Shown here piece by piece: positions 28,801 to 37,326 of a stretch of DNA of 64,000 nucleotides (position 1 is the first letter of the stretch; the number at the start of each line of letters is the position of its first letter). The stretch lies in the NCBI GenBank assembly GCA_964607515.1, contig CAZSKU010000009.1:19490-83489 (forward strand), given 5' to 3'. The translations under genes and the position numbers were made by a program. The DNA is from UBA6080 sp964607515. GTDB taxonomy: Bacteria; Fermentibacterota; Fermentibacteria; Fermentibacterales; JCC-6. The notes beneath the pieces were generated by a model. The model was not told where the DNA came from and ran no database searches. It saw only the letters and a list, made by a program, of their open reading frames with translations.

Positions 28801-28915
28801 TGGGGTACAGGTCTATTCCCAGCTGGGTCAGGCCGAAGAACCCCACTCCCACGATGAAGATGAACAGCATCAGGAAGGATATGCGCCGCCGGACCGATAC
28901 GCTGGAAAGACTCAT
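25838..28915 (-). CDS. RND efflux transporter, HAE1 family
   Basis: The 1025-aa inner-membrane pump has two repeats of six helices plus large periplasmic loops. TM4 has 'AGLALAVGLLVDNSIVVLESIYRY', with the first proton-relay Asp kept and the second replaced by Asn. The N-terminal 'FFGLTQLGIDLYPKVQFPMI' and the 'GVGSVSTMGGLVREIQIQADP' loop are typical of hydrophobe/amphiphile exporters. It works with the membrane fusion protein and TolC-like protein upstream. It starts overlapping the fusion-protein stop by 4 bp. The compounds exported are unknown. Confidence 0.95.
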   Translation of the reverse strand: MSLSSVSVRRRISFLMLFIFIVGVGFFGLTQLGIDLYPKVQFPMIIIMSSMTGAGPEEMENLVTRNLEEAASRVASVKKIISTSVNGVSVVMAEFDWGHDLEQAETDIRRQLDLYGEFLPEDATDPLVLALDPSLQPVMFIGFSSSQLDDFALRQLLENEIEPRLTRQPGVGSVSTMGGLVREIQIQADPARMQAAGVTLSQITGAIASVRNDMPAGELESGGLSMSIRVESSVTGLSQLEQLVVGGGPGGPVLLRDVADVVDGEQEVTQYIRMDGQPSLFGIVQRRSDANTVNVCNSVNRELEAIEREYAGQLVPYVMFDQSDFISQAISNLANTAVQASVLAFLVLLFFLRSPRGALIAGAAIPVSIITTFAVMHFTDVDLNMISLAGLALAVGLLVDNSIVVLESIYRYRTQGDTPCGASVNGSSEVAMAISASTLTTLAVFVPILFVPGIAGEMFREMVLTIVFSLIVSLFVALSLVPLLSSFADKLVPVHRQGSLGQRIQNWFESSERRFRALSATLVRYRKRVILITLAILVATLAMTPLLKSEFIPSNDEGFISIDMSAPLGTSLDETDALIRTLEDSLPLIFAEGDLITWYTQIGQEQGIGAAFSGAGGSWSAEMMFRLVPVHQRSTSQKEYEESIRGVLDNIPGLEYDISGGNFMGGSPIEVEIFSDDMETLVSEGERFREVVAAIPGVREAKSSMEDMTPELSFSPDVNSMALYGLSPYMVASEIGTALRGTEAGVFREAGEEIDIVVRYPEYLRDSREDLDYLSVTGLPALNLGGFRERMISTSIRRTNQQRSVTITCDVVGRSLGEVAADVRRAVEDANYNHLRIEFGGDMKDQQETFLYLGIAIVVAALLVYMVMCGEFESLLEPFIIIFTVPMAIIGVILGLLITGTPLSVMSLIGVLMLAGIVVNNGIVLVDYANQLLRRGGRTLEEAVTEAVTVRLRPILMTALTTMLAMLPLALGIGEGAESWSPLAVTVIFGMIAATGLTLLVEPCIYVVFGHRLAMKARKECNAAE

Positions 28916-29982
28916 CGTTCCACCACTTCCAGGGAATCGCCCTCGATGACGCTGTTCTGCCCGACGACGATGACGGTGTCGCCTGGCCGGAGCCCCGAAG
29001 TGATCTCAACCAGACCGTGACTCTTGATGCCCACGGTGACGTCCCTGAGCACCGCCCGGCCTTCCTCCGCGAGGGCCACCTGGAAGCCGGTTCTGGTTCT
29101 CCGAAGAACGCTCTCCCTCAGAATCAGAGCGTCTTCGGAGGTGCTGGTCATCACCGCCACCCGGCCGCTGAGCCCGGGACGGAGAAGGCCTTCGGGGTCG
29201 TCGAACCTGACCTCCACCGAAACCAGGCCGCTGATCGGGTCCACCGAGGGGGATACCGCGGTGACGGCTCCGGGAATGGAGGTGTTGTCCATGGCCCCTA
29301 CGGTAACGTAGGCCGGCTGTCCAACGGCCAGGCTGTAGATGTCCCTTTCGGGAAGGAGTATTCTTGCCAGCACGCCGCCGTTTCCGCTGATGGCCACCAG
29401 GGGGGAAGCCCCGGAGGCGGAGTTGCCCGCCCTGGCCCAGACCCTGCCCACCCGGCCGGAGAAGGGAGCCGCTATCCAGGCGTTGTCCCGGAGAGCCCGG
29501 GCCTGTGTATAACCCGCCTGGGCCTGCGCCAGCTGGGCGCCTGCGGCCTCGAGGCCGGTTCTCACCGCATCCAGATCCTGGACACTCACCGCCCCGGCCT
29601 CGTAAAGGGCCGTCAGCCGGTCGTAGTTGGCCCTGGCGTTCTCATGGTTGGCCCTGGCCGCGCTGAGGGCCGCCAGAGCCGCGGAAGAGCCGGCTCCCGC
29701 CTGCTGGTCGGTGTCCATTCGGACGAGCCTCTGCCCGGCCTCCACGAAGTCTCCCTCCGAAACCAGAACCTCCTCGATCCGTCCCGGCATCGAGGGGTAT
29801 ATCAGAGCCTCCTCGGCCCCCTCGAGCCTGGTGCTGGCATAGGCCTCGGTGGAGATGCTTCCGGGAACCGCCGTTTCCACCACCACCCGGACAACCCGTC
29901 CTTCGGAGTCCCGTCCGCCTGGACCGCAGGCGGCGGAAATGGACAGGAACAGGGCGCCCATCAATGCAAGCTTCGCTTTCAT
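28912..29982 (-). CDS. RND efflux periplasmic adaptor (membrane fusion protein)
   Basis: The 356-aa protein has a lipoprotein-like signal ('FLSISAACG'), a biotinyl-lipoyl half ('YPSMPGRIEEVLVSEGDFVEAGQRLVRMD' near residue 62), a coiled-coil hairpin rich in Ala/Leu/Gln (about 90-160), 'IAAPFSGRVGRVWARAGNSAS' and a beta-barrel domain. These are the ordered parts of HlyD/AcrA-type adaptors. It joins the RND pump to the outer-membrane channel. It lies 2 bp behind the TolC-like gene. Confidence 0.94.
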   Translation of the reverse strand: MKAKLALMGALFLSISAACGPGGRDSEGRVVRVVVETAVPGSISTEAYASTRLEGAEEALIYPSMPGRIEEVLVSEGDFVEAGQRLVRMDTDQQAGAGSSAALAALSAARANHENARANYDRLTALYEAGAVSVQDLDAVRTGLEAAGAQLAQAQAGYTQARALRDNAWIAAPFSGRVGRVWARAGNSASGASPLVAISGNGGVLARILLPERDIYSLAVGQPAYVTVGAMDNTSIPGAVTAVSPSVDPISGLVSVEVRFDDPEGLLRPGLSGRVAVMTSTSEDALILRESVLRRTRTGFQVALAEEGRAVLRDVTVGIKSHGLVEITSGLRPGDTVIVVGQNSVIEGDSLEVVER

Positions 29983-29984
29983 GC

Positions 29985-31298
29985 CTACTCCCAGTTCACC
30001 GTCAGAATGCCCATGGCCGCCGCAAGTCCCGCTTCGGCGGTTTTCATTCCAAAGAGCGCTGACGCGTAGTTGGTCCTGGCCTGGGTATGGGCCAGAAATG
30101 CCTGATCCATCTCCAGCCGGGTGGTCAATCCCGCTTCATATGAGACAACTGCAATATCCAGGGCTTCCTCGGCCAGTTCCACCGTGGAGGATGCCGCAGA
30201 CACAGTTTCCCTGGCCTCCGCGAGCCTGTTCCACGCCTGGACGAGGGCCAGTTCGGAGTACCTTTCCAGATCCGCAGCCTGGGCATGGTATGCCAGCCTG
30301 TCGGCCCGGGCCGCTCGATAGCCCGAGTAATCGGATATCCCCCTGACCACAGGGATCGAGACGGAGATCGAATGGGTGAGATTCCTGCCGTAGGTCTCCC
30401 TGTCGAAATCCTCGACCTCCTCCTCGCCGCCCAGGTACATCAGGGATGTCTGGAAGGCCACGGTGGGTCCGAAGGCCGCCGCGGCATGGTCGACTCCCGC
30501 GTCTCCCATCTCCCTCAGCTCCCGGGCAGTGTCCAGCGCCGGACTGTGGGCGGCCATGACCGAACGGGCCTCCTCCAGGGAGCCGGGCATCGGCACCGGG
30601 AAGGGGTCGGTCAGGTCCCCCTCCACAACCACGGGTGAATCGCATCCGGTACCCAGGGAGGCCGAAAGGGCTGCACAGGAGTTCTCAACCCCCGCGGCGG
30701 CGGCTATGGAGTCGGGCCTGCGGTTTTCGTAGGCCACCTGGTTCTGCAGGAGCTCGAACCTGCTGATGGTACCGGCGGCGAACCTTTCCTCCGCAAGCCG
30801 GTACCCTTCCCTGGCCACGTCCAGAGCTTCCGTGGTGACGTCCAGCATCATCTCCGCGAGCAACACGCCGTAGAACGACGCCACCACCTGCTCCACCGCG
30901 GCGGACTCCGTGGATGCCAGGGTGTGCTCCGCCAGATTCCCGGCAATACCCGCCATGGAAGCCCCGGTGATCGCCTGGGGAGCCAGAAGAGGGACCGTGG
31001 CGGTGATGCCGTACTGACTCTGATAGGTGGAACCCGTTGTAATTTCACCGACTCCGGGAATCGTGAAGCCGGCAACGTCCTCGTTCTTCTGGTAGACCAG
31101 CATGGCGTCGACCTGGGGAAGGAACCATGTGGAAGCCGCTCTACGGCTCCAGCGGGCGCTCTCCAGGGTCTCTCTGGCTGAGAGTACGTCGCCCCGGTTC
31201 GCCAGGGCGACCTCCACGGCTTCGGACAGGCTCATTCCGGAAAGGGAACCCGCCAGGGCCGCGAGACACAACAGGTTTCTAGTCATTGGCTTCATCAC
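29985..31298 (-). CDS. TolC-like outer-membrane efflux protein
   Basis: The 437-aa protein has a signal peptide and the two repeated alpha-helical halves of outer-membrane efflux proteins, for example 'LSEAVEVALANRGDVLSARETLESARW' at the start and 'TVELAEEALDIAVVSYEAGLTTRLEMDQAFLAHTQARTNYA' at the end. It forms the outer-membrane duct of the efflux system. Its start overlaps the TetR-family gene by 20 bp. Confidence 0.93.
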   Translation of the reverse strand: MMKPMTRNLLCLAALAGSLSGMSLSEAVEVALANRGDVLSARETLESARWSRRAASTWFLPQVDAMLVYQKNEDVAGFTIPGVGEITTGSTYQSQYGITATVPLLAPQAITGASMAGIAGNLAEHTLASTESAAVEQVVASFYGVLLAEMMLDVTTEALDVAREGYRLAEERFAAGTISRFELLQNQVAYENRRPDSIAAAAGVENSCAALSASLGTGCDSPVVVEGDLTDPFPVPMPGSLEEARSVMAAHSPALDTARELREMGDAGVDHAAAAFGPTVAFQTSLMYLGGEEEVEDFDRETYGRNLTHSISVSIPVVRGISDYSGYRAARADRLAYHAQAADLERYSELALVQAWNRLAEARETVSAASSTVELAEEALDIAVVSYEAGLTTRLEMDQAFLAHTQARTNYASALFGMKTAEAGLAAAMGILTVNWE

Positions 31299-31890
31299 CC
31301 TTTTCTCTGCTGCGGATACCGTTGAAAACCAGGTCGGTCACATCCTCCACCAGCCTGTCCATGAGGAGGGCGTCGGAGGTGTTCACGTGCTGTTTCTCCA
31401 GAGCGACTTCGATCACCGAGGCCAGAACGGCCAGAACCAGGCCGGGCTTGATGTCCGGCCGTATCTCGCCGGTTTTCGCGGCCTGATCGAACACCGGCTT
31501 CAATACCTCCTGAAAAAACCTTCTGCCGGAGACTTCCATGTCGGACATCCGCCAGCTTTCCTGCAGGAGGTTCTCCCAGGCCTGCGTATACCTGGCGTTC
31601 TCCCGCTGAAGCCTGAGCCGGGTCAGCATGAATCGCCTCAGGGCTTCCCTCACCGAAATACCCTGCGGCAGAATCCCTTCGAAGGTATCCCTGGCGATGT
31701 CGAACATGTGCTCAACCAGGGCGGTGAAGTAACCGTCCTTGCTTCCGAAGTAATAGTAGACCATGGGCTTGGTGACGCCTCCGAGGGCGGCCACCTCCTC
31801 CATCTTCACGTCGGTGAACCTCTTCCTTGAGAGAAGCTCCACCCCTGCGTCGAGGAGTTTCTCCCTGTTTCCCCTTGGTGTCTGGGACAT
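31279..31890 (-). CDS. TetR/AcrR family regulator
   Basis: The 203-aa protein starts with a helix-turn-helix of the TetR family ('LLSRKRFTDVKMEEVAALGGVTKPMVYYYFGSKDGYFTAL'), followed by an all-helical ligand-binding part. It is the first gene of the TetR-TolC-MFP-RND operon. A perfect palindrome lies 17 bp upstream of its ATG, so it very likely represses its own operon and responds to a pump substrate (inference). Confidence 0.93.
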   Translation of the reverse strand: MSQTPRGNREKLLDAGVELLSRKRFTDVKMEEVAALGGVTKPMVYYYFGSKDGYFTALVEHMFDIARDTFEGILPQGISVREALRRFMLTRLRLQRENARYTQAWENLLQESWRMSDMEVSGRRFFQEVLKPVFDQAAKTGEIRPDIKPGLVLAVLASVIEVALEKQHVNTSDALLMDRLVEDVTDLVFNGIRSREKGDEAND

Positions 31891-31907
31891 CGGGAATCCG
31901 CCCTTCT

Positions 31908-31925
31908 TTACTTACGGGTAAGTAA
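31908..31925. promoter_or_regulatory. TetR operator palindrome
   Basis: TTACTTAC and GTAAGTAA form a perfect 8-bp inverted repeat with a 2-bp spacer (GG), directly upstream of the TetR-family gene and 144 bp before the divergent C25 protease gene. The layout is typical of an AcrR/TetR operator. Confidence 0.8.
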
Positions 31926-32069
31926 CATACGCCGGAATGCCGGGTCGTCAAGAACGCCTCGGGGCCAGGAACACTTACTTGAATTTTCCACTATATTGCT
32001 TTGTTATTTTCCTGAAAGCGTTTCGTGAAAAGCCCGGACCGGGCTGCAGAAGACGGGGAGAAGCAACCG

Positions 32070-34088
32070 ATGAAGCCTCTGATCCTGGCCCTCGCGGCAT
32101 CCACAGCCATGGCCGCATCGTACCAGTTCCAGTTCTCCATGGATCCCTCCGTGGTGCAGACCATGGATTTCCGGGGGGAGACCGTGGTCTTCATCCCCGG
32201 CGGAGCGATGGCTTTCGAGAACGGAATGCCCGCGCTTCCTTCACTTTCAAGAAGCTTCGCGATTCCCCAGGGTGAAACCCTGGAGGATGTGGGCGTGGAA
32301 ATCCTCTCAACCGTGGACATGGGGAGCTTCATGATTGCCCCGGCCTTCACCGGGGTCCTCACAGAACAGCTTCCGGCGGTTCTCGAGAAATCGCCGGTCT
32401 ACTGGGGTACCTCCCTGTTTCCGGAGAATCCCGTGACCGGTTTCGATACCGGCAGCAAGACCGGCTTCCGGGTGGCGTCCTTCGAGTTCACGCCCTTCGT
32501 CTGGAATCCGGTGGACGGCAGCCTCACCCTGATAACCTCCGCGGTGTTCACCGCCGTAACCGGCAACGATCCCGACGTGGAGCGTTTGGCATTGTCCCCC
32601 CGGCAGGTCGAGACCGCCGTCCGGAGCCTCTCCTCGGTGGTGGACAACCCCGAGATGCTCGCCGGCTTCGCTCCGGCGACAAGGGACACTGACGGGCCCG
32701 TCTGGGTCGTGATAGCCGACGAGAGCCACGAGAGCATAGTCACCCCGCTGGTGGACCACCGGATGAGCACCCACGGTTCCGCCGCCCTCAGAACCCTTCA
32801 GTGGATCTACGCCAACTACGAGGGGCCCGACACCCAGGCTCAGATCAGGAACTACCTCATAGACGCCTTCCAGAACCAGGGGCTGGTGTACGCCCTTATC
32901 GTTGGCGACTTCGGCGAGACCAACCGGGTCAGCAGCCTCACCATAAGCGGCAACGTGCTCAACTCCACGGCGGACCTCTACTACAGCGACCTGGACGGCA
33001 CCTGGGACGGCAACGGGAACGGCCTCTACGGGGAACTTACCGACGGGCTGGACTACTACTCCGACATCTACGTGGGCCGCTTCAGCGCCGACAATCCCAC
33101 CTGGATCACCACCATGGTCAACAAGACCATCGCCTACGAAACCACCGCCCCCCAGGGCGCCTGGCGCACCACCGCCCTCCTGGCGGGCGCCGGCCTGTGG
33201 CCCGAGTACGGCTACTGGGGAAGCTTCATCTGCGACACGATAGACGTCCGGATTCCCGACAGCTGGATCGTGCACAAGCTCTACGAGACCTACTCCAGCC
33301 ACCCCAACAACCAGATCGAACTGATGAACCAGGGCGTCTCCTTCGTGGGTCCCCACGGACACGGCTTCAACAACGGCATCTTCTGGTACTACAACGAGCC
33401 CACCGACATCATCAGCTCGGCCAACTACACTGGTCTCACCAACATAGACATGCTGCCGGTCTTCCACAGCATCGCATGCCTCGCGGGCAAGCTCTCCTCC
33501 CCGGCCTGCATCGCCGAGAGGCTGATGTTCTGGCCCAGCGGCGGGGGCATCGCCGTGATGTTCAACAGCGACAACGGTTATGGAAGCCCTCCCAACATGG
33601 GCGCCAGCGAATGGCTGGAGCTGTTCTTCGCCGACCAGCTCTGGGTCTACAACCAGAACGAGATCGGCGTCACCCAGGCCCTGGCCAAGGACGAATTCAG
33701 GGCCGGACCTGCGGTTCCGATGAAACTATGGGTGATCCAGGAGAACAACCTTCTCGGCGACCCCGCCCTGCTCTTCGCCCCGGCGCAACTGGGCGTCGAG
33801 GAGGAGGAAGGTTCGGGTCAGGCTTCCGGGCCCGTTCTGGGGGCTCCCAGCCCGAACCCGGCCAGGAACGGCGCCACCGTAACCCTGGCCATGCCTGCTC
33901 CGGGAACCGCTACTCTCACGCTGTTCGACATTTCCGGAAGGGCGGTGCGCACCGTGGCCGAGGAAAGCCTTTCCCGGGGGGTTCATTCGTTCGGCATCGA
34001 CACCGCGGGGCTTCCCGCAGGCTACTACAGAATCCTTGCCAGAACCGGCTCCGGGGCGGACACCGCCTCTCTTGTGATCCTTCCCTGA
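32070..34088 (+). CDS. gingipain-like C25 family cysteine protease with sorting domain
   Basis: The 672-aa protein starts at ATG 32070 (GGGGAG upstream) with the signal peptide MKPLILALAASTAMA. Residues about 20-200 are a beta-rich propeptide-like part, and about 210-560 resemble the peptidase C25 (gingipain) domain. 'FVGPHGHGFNNG' offers the catalytic H431 and 'HSIACLAGKLSS' the catalytic C470. The metal/substrate-loop sequence 'DLYYSDLDGTWDGNGNG' is also typical. The C-terminus ('GAPSPNPARNGATVTL', 'FDISGRAVRTV', 'GLPAGYYRILA') is a FlgD-like/T9SS-type sorting module, so the protein should be surface-exposed. Self-cleavage or processing of other surface proteins is inferred from the family. 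Confidence 0.9.
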   Translation: MKPLILALAASTAMAASYQFQFSMDPSVVQTMDFRGETVVFIPGGAMAFENGMPALPSLSRSFAIPQGETLEDVGVEILSTVDMGSFMIAPAFTGVLTEQLPAVLEKSPVYWGTSLFPENPVTGFDTGSKTGFRVASFEFTPFVWNPVDGSLTLITSAVFTAVTGNDPDVERLALSPRQVETAVRSLSSVVDNPEMLAGFAPATRDTDGPVWVVIADESHESIVTPLVDHRMSTHGSAALRTLQWIYANYEGPDTQAQIRNYLIDAFQNQGLVYALIVGDFGETNRVSSLTISGNVLNSTADLYYSDLDGTWDGNGNGLYGELTDGLDYYSDIYVGRFSADNPTWITTMVNKTIAYETTAPQGAWRTTALLAGAGLWPEYGYWGSFICDTIDVRIPDSWIVHKLYETYSSHPNNQIELMNQGVSFVGPHGHGFNNGIFWYYNEPTDIISSANYTGLTNIDMLPVFHSIACLAGKLSSPACIAERLMFWPSGGGIAVMFNSDNGYGSPPNMGASEWLELFFADQLWVYNQNEIGVTQALAKDEFRAGPAVPMKLWVIQENNLLGDPALLFAPAQLGVEEEEGSGQASGPVLGAPSPNPARNGATVTLAMPAPGTATLTLFDISGRAVRTVAEESLSRGVHSFGIDTAGLPAGYYRILARTGSGADTASLVILP

Positions 34089-34094
34089 GCCTGA

Positions 34095-35762
34095 TCAGAA
34101 CAGCCCTGTAACCTCGCCGTCGGCGGAGATCTCCATGGTCTCCGCCGCCGATGTTCTGGGCAGTCCGGGCATCCTCATGATGTCTCCGGTGATGGGCACC
34201 AGGAAACCTGCTCCGGAGCTGATCACGATCTCCCTCACGGTTACCACGAAATCCTTGGGCCTGCCCAGCAGGTCGGGATTGTCGGACAGGGAGTTCTGGG
34301 TCTTGGCGATGCACACCGGCAACCCGGCGTAGCCGTGCTTTTTCACCCGGTCCAGGTCTTCCCTGGCCTCGGGAGTGAAATCGATGTGAGCGGCGCCGTA
34401 GATCTCCCGGGCTACGATGCCGATCTTCTCCTCCACCGGAAGGCTCCAGTCGTAGAGAGGTTTCAGCCCCGTCCCGGGGCAGCTTGCCGCGGTCATGACC
34501 TCCCGGGCCAGCCCGGTCATCCCTTTACCGCCCTTCATGAACCCCTCTCCCACCGCTGAAGGCACCCCCAGTTCCCTGCAGCGGTCCGTCACCACGTCCA
34601 TCTCCTCGGGTGTGTCGTCGGGGAAGCGGTTCAGGCATACCACCGCGGGCACCCGGAACTTCCGGATGTTCTCGATGTGCTTCTCCAGATTGGGAAGCCC
34701 CCGGGCCACGGCCCCGGGATCCGGGTTGGACAGGTCTTTCCTCCTGATCCCGCCGTGCATTTTCAGGGCACGGCAGGTGGCCACCAGCACCACCGCGCAC
34801 GGGGCGAACCCTCCATAGGGGCAGGTTATATCGAAAAACTTCTCCGCACCCAGGTCGAAGCCGAACCCGGCCTCCGTAACCGTCCATTCCGCCAGGGACA
34901 TGGCCATTCTGGTGGCGATCACTGAACTGCATCCGTGGGCGATGTTGGCGAAGGGGCCTCCGTGTACGAAGGCCGGGGTGCCCTCCAGACTCTGGACGAG
35001 GTTGGGTCTGACCGCCTCCTTCAGAAGCAGCGTCATGGCGCTGGAAACCCCGATGTCCTTCGCCAGCACCGGATCGCCGCCGCCTGTGTACCCCACCAGA
35101 ATCCTGTTGAGTCGGTCGTGAAGGTCCTGAAGGTCCGACGCCAGGCAGAGTATCGCCATCACCTCGCTGGCGGCGGTTATGTCGAAACCGGTCTCCCGGG
35201 GCACTCCCTGTCTTCTCCCCCCAAGACCGATGACGGCGGAACGGAGGGAGCGGTCGTTCATGTCCAGAACCCTGCGGAAATTGACGGTTCTGGAATCGAG
35301 CCCCGAAGGGCTGCCCCAGTAGAGGTGGTTGTCGATGGAGGCGGCCAGCAGGTTGTGGGCGGCTCCCACCGCGTGCATGTCGCCGGTGAAGTGAAGGTTG
35401 ATGTCCTCGGCGGGAATCACCTGGGAGTACCCTCCCCCGGCGGCTCCTCCCTTCATTCCGAAAACCGGTCCCAGGGAAGGCTCCCGGATGGCGCAGCAGG
35501 CCGATCGCCCGAGGTTCCTCAGACCGTCCGCAAGGCCTATGGTGGTGGTGGTCTTCCCTTCCCCGGCCGGGGTGGGGGTGATGGCGGACACCAGCACCAG
35601 CTTGCCGCGGTTCCCGGTTCCCATGGCTTCCTTTTTGATCTTGGCCTTGTACTTTCCGTACTGGACGACGTTTTTCGGGGATATTCCCAGCAGCCCCGCT
35701 ATCTCCTCGATGGGGCGCATCTTCACGCTCATGGCGATCTGCGAGTCGGTACGGACAGACAT
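34095..35762 (-). CDS. fhs: formate-tetrahydrofolate ligase
   Basis: The 555-aa enzyme makes 10-formyl-tetrahydrofolate from formate, ATP and THF, a step in one-carbon metabolism and the Wood-Ljungdahl methyl branch. The N-terminal 'LVLVSAITPTPAGEGKTTTTIGL' P-loop, 'REPSLGPVFGMKGGAAGGGY' and 'HFTGDMHAVGAAHNLLAA' are diagnostic. The ATG at 35762 has GAAGGGAA upstream; a longer frame reaching 35900 would overlap the small upstream gene. The length agrees with the family. A co-transcribed 77-aa protein precedes it. Confidence 0.97.
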   Translation of the reverse strand: MSVRTDSQIAMSVKMRPIEEIAGLLGISPKNVVQYGKYKAKIKKEAMGTGNRGKLVLVSAITPTPAGEGKTTTTIGLADGLRNLGRSACCAIREPSLGPVFGMKGGAAGGGYSQVIPAEDINLHFTGDMHAVGAAHNLLAASIDNHLYWGSPSGLDSRTVNFRRVLDMNDRSLRSAVIGLGGRRQGVPRETGFDITAASEVMAILCLASDLQDLHDRLNRILVGYTGGGDPVLAKDIGVSSAMTLLLKEAVRPNLVQSLEGTPAFVHGGPFANIAHGCSSVIATRMAMSLAEWTVTEAGFGFDLGAEKFFDITCPYGGFAPCAVVLVATCRALKMHGGIRRKDLSNPDPGAVARGLPNLEKHIENIRKFRVPAVVCLNRFPDDTPEEMDVVTDRCRELGVPSAVGEGFMKGGKGMTGLAREVMTAASCPGTGLKPLYDWSLPVEEKIGIVAREIYGAAHIDFTPEAREDLDRVKKHGYAGLPVCIAKTQNSLSDNPDLLGRPKDFVVTVREIVISSGAGFLVPITGDIMRMPGLPRTSAAETMEISADGEVTGLF

Positions 35763-35775
35763 GGCATTCCCTTCT

Positions 35776-36009
35776 TCAGAACCCGTTGGTGCTGGTCTTC
35801 TCCGGAGGCTCCGGGAGGGTCCGTTCCCGGGCCGGTTGAACCACCTCCTCCAGGACGGCGCCCGAAGGAAGACCGAACCCCGGCAGCGGGTAAACCACAA
35901 AGACCGGCACTCCGCCTATCCTGCCGGACACCAAGCACTGAGGCACGCCCGTGGAGTCGGCGGTTCTGACGGCATGTTCAATGGCCCGGGCCCTCTCATG
36001 ATGGACCAT
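35776..36009 (-). CDS. small hypothetical protein upstream of fhs
   Basis: The 77-aa frame starts at ATG 36009 and ends 13 bp before fhs. The sequence 'AIEHAVRTADSTGVPQCLVSGRIGGVPVFVVYPLPGFGLPSG' looks globular, with a basic helix at the start and a proline-rich end. I do not recognise a family. The tight spacing and shared strand suggest one transcript with fhs. A competing frame from 35900, continuous with fhs, covers part of it, so it could be non-coding. Confidence 0.55.
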   Translation of the reverse strand: MVHHERARAIEHAVRTADSTGVPQCLVSGRIGGVPVFVVYPLPGFGLPSGAVLEEVVQPARERTLPEPPEKTSTNGF

Positions 36010-36073
36010 ATCGCCTCCCTGCTCAGGTTATCATGACCGATAATCCATTCCGGAGCAAGAAAGAGGAACGATC

Positions 36074-36109
36074 AAACACAAAAAAGGGGGGAGGGTTCCC
36101 CCTCCCCCC
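36074..36109 (-). terminator. intrinsic terminator of the Spy-like gene
   Basis: GGGGGGAGGG (36086-36095) pairs perfectly with CCCTCCCCCC (36100-36109) across a TTCC loop. On the minus strand the hairpin is followed by TTTTTTGTGTTT, a good U-tract, 13 bp after the stop of the gene at 36123. Confidence 0.92.
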
Positions 36110-36122
36110 GGAACGGGCATTC

Positions 36123-36614
36123 TCAGAACACTTCCCGGTGAGGTGGTGCCATCCCTTCCCGGTGGTGTCCCATGCCCTCGGTTCGGTGCTCCGTGCACCT
36201 CTCCCGCTCCATCCCGGCCAGTTCCTGCAGCTGCCCTGGGGTGAGGACTGCCCTGACGGAGGCCATGGCTTCCGCCGTTATTCCGTTGATCCGGCGCATC
36301 CTCTCGATCCTCAGGTTCAGCATGGATTCGAGGCCCGACCGGCTGAAACCATCCGAACAGAAGTACTCCACTATTCCCGAAGAGCCCGCTTCCGTATCGG
36401 CCAGTTCCTCAAGCAGGGCTTCCGCATCCTCCATGATGCCGGAGATTTCCTCCCTCTGCTGGTCCGAGAGTTCCAGGCGATTCATCGCGTGAAGAAAACC
36501 GCCCATCACCGGATGACCCGCCCCCTCCCGGGGACCCCGGTCGAAGGGCTGGGAATAGGCCGCCGGGGCCCCGGCGAGGGCCGCAACGGCGACGATCCAC
36601 ATGGTCTTTCTCAT
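36123..36614 (-). CDS. Spy/CpxP-like periplasmic protein
   Basis: The 163-aa product starts at ATG 36614 with a signal peptide (MRKTMWIVAVAALAGAPAAYSQ). The mature part is helical, with 'MNRLELSDQQREEISGIMEDAEALLEEL' and later 'RRINGITAEAMASVRAVLTPGQLQELAGMERE', which match the LTxxQ motif of the Spy/CpxP/CnrX family of periplasmic chaperones and metal sensors. The end is rich in His and Met (HHREGMAPPHREVF), which might bind metal. It has its own terminator. Its role is likely in envelope stress. Confidence 0.85.
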   Translation of the reverse strand: MRKTMWIVAVAALAGAPAAYSQPFDRGPREGAGHPVMGGFLHAMNRLELSDQQREEISGIMEDAEALLEELADTEAGSSGIVEYFCSDGFSRSGLESMLNLRIERMRRINGITAEAMASVRAVLTPGQLQELAGMERERCTEHRTEGMGHHREGMAPPHREVF

Positions 36615-36817
36615 GGTTGCATCCTTTCCAGCGCTGTGCGCAACGGGAGTATGAAAGGGGCGGTTCAAGGGATTGTTGCGGGGATGTAACAGAATGTGAA
36701 AGGCGCCCCCCCCGGATTGCCCGGACTGCAGGCGCCGGCTATCGTAGACGTGGCCTTGCGTTCTTACCGCGGGATTGTGGTATTCATGGGGTCTACGGCC
36801 CGGAATGGCAGACACTG

Positions 36818-37294
36818 ATGGACAGCCGGGGAAAGCCCGAGATTTTCGTTGACGCCGACGGATGCCCCGTGAGAAGGGAGATCTTCAGGGTGGCCTCCAG
36901 GTACGGTCTCGAGGTTATCCTGGTCTCGAATTCATGGATGAGAATTCCGGAGTCGGACCGGATAAGACTCGAGGTGGTGGAGTCCGGGGAGAATGTCACC
37001 GACGACTGGATAGCGGAAAAGGCCGGAGAGGGGGATCTGGTGGTTACCGGCGACATCCCGCTGGCGGCGAGATGTCTGAAGGCGGGTGCCTCCGTGCTGG
37101 GATTCACCGGAAAGCCGTTCACCGAGGACAACATCGGCGACATTCTGGCCACCAGAAACCTGTTCGCCGATCTCAGGGAGCAGGGAATGATCATCCGCGG
37201 GCCTTCCCCGCTGAAGGATCAGGACAGGTCCAGGTTTCTCCGTGTCATGGACGAGATGCTGAACAGGCTCCTAAAAACCGGTGGGAGAGGGTAG
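36818..37294 (+). CDS. UPF0178 (YaiI/YqxD, DUF188) family protein
   Basis: The 158-aa cytoplasmic protein matches the YaiI/YqxD family of PIN-like fold: 'IFVDADGCPVRREIFRVASRYGL' at the start, 'VTDDWIAEKAGEGDLVVTGDIPLAARCL' in the middle and 'NIGDILATRNLFADLREQG' near the end. The family's function is not established; the conserved aspartates suggest a nuclease-like active site. The ATG at 36818 is the only start leaving the motif intact. Its stop codon lies inside a perfect hairpin shared with the convergent gene. Confidence 0.93.
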   Translation: MDSRGKPEIFVDADGCPVRREIFRVASRYGLEVILVSNSWMRIPESDRIRLEVVESGENVTDDWIAEKAGEGDLVVTGDIPLAARCLKAGASVLGFTGKPFTEDNIGDILATRNLFADLREQGMIIRGPSPLKDQDRSRFLRVMDEMLNRLLKTGGRG

Positions 37295-37320
37295 GGGCGC
37301 CCGGAACCGGGCGCCCCTAC
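37291..37320. terminator. bidirectional hairpin between convergent genes
   Basis: GTAGGGGCGCCCGG pairs perfectly with its complement around an AA loop (14-bp stem). It spans the gap between the UPF0178 gene and the porin gene, and the TAG of the former is within it. No U-tract follows on either strand, so termination efficiency is uncertain. Confidence 0.65.
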
Positions 37321-37326
37321 GGTAAA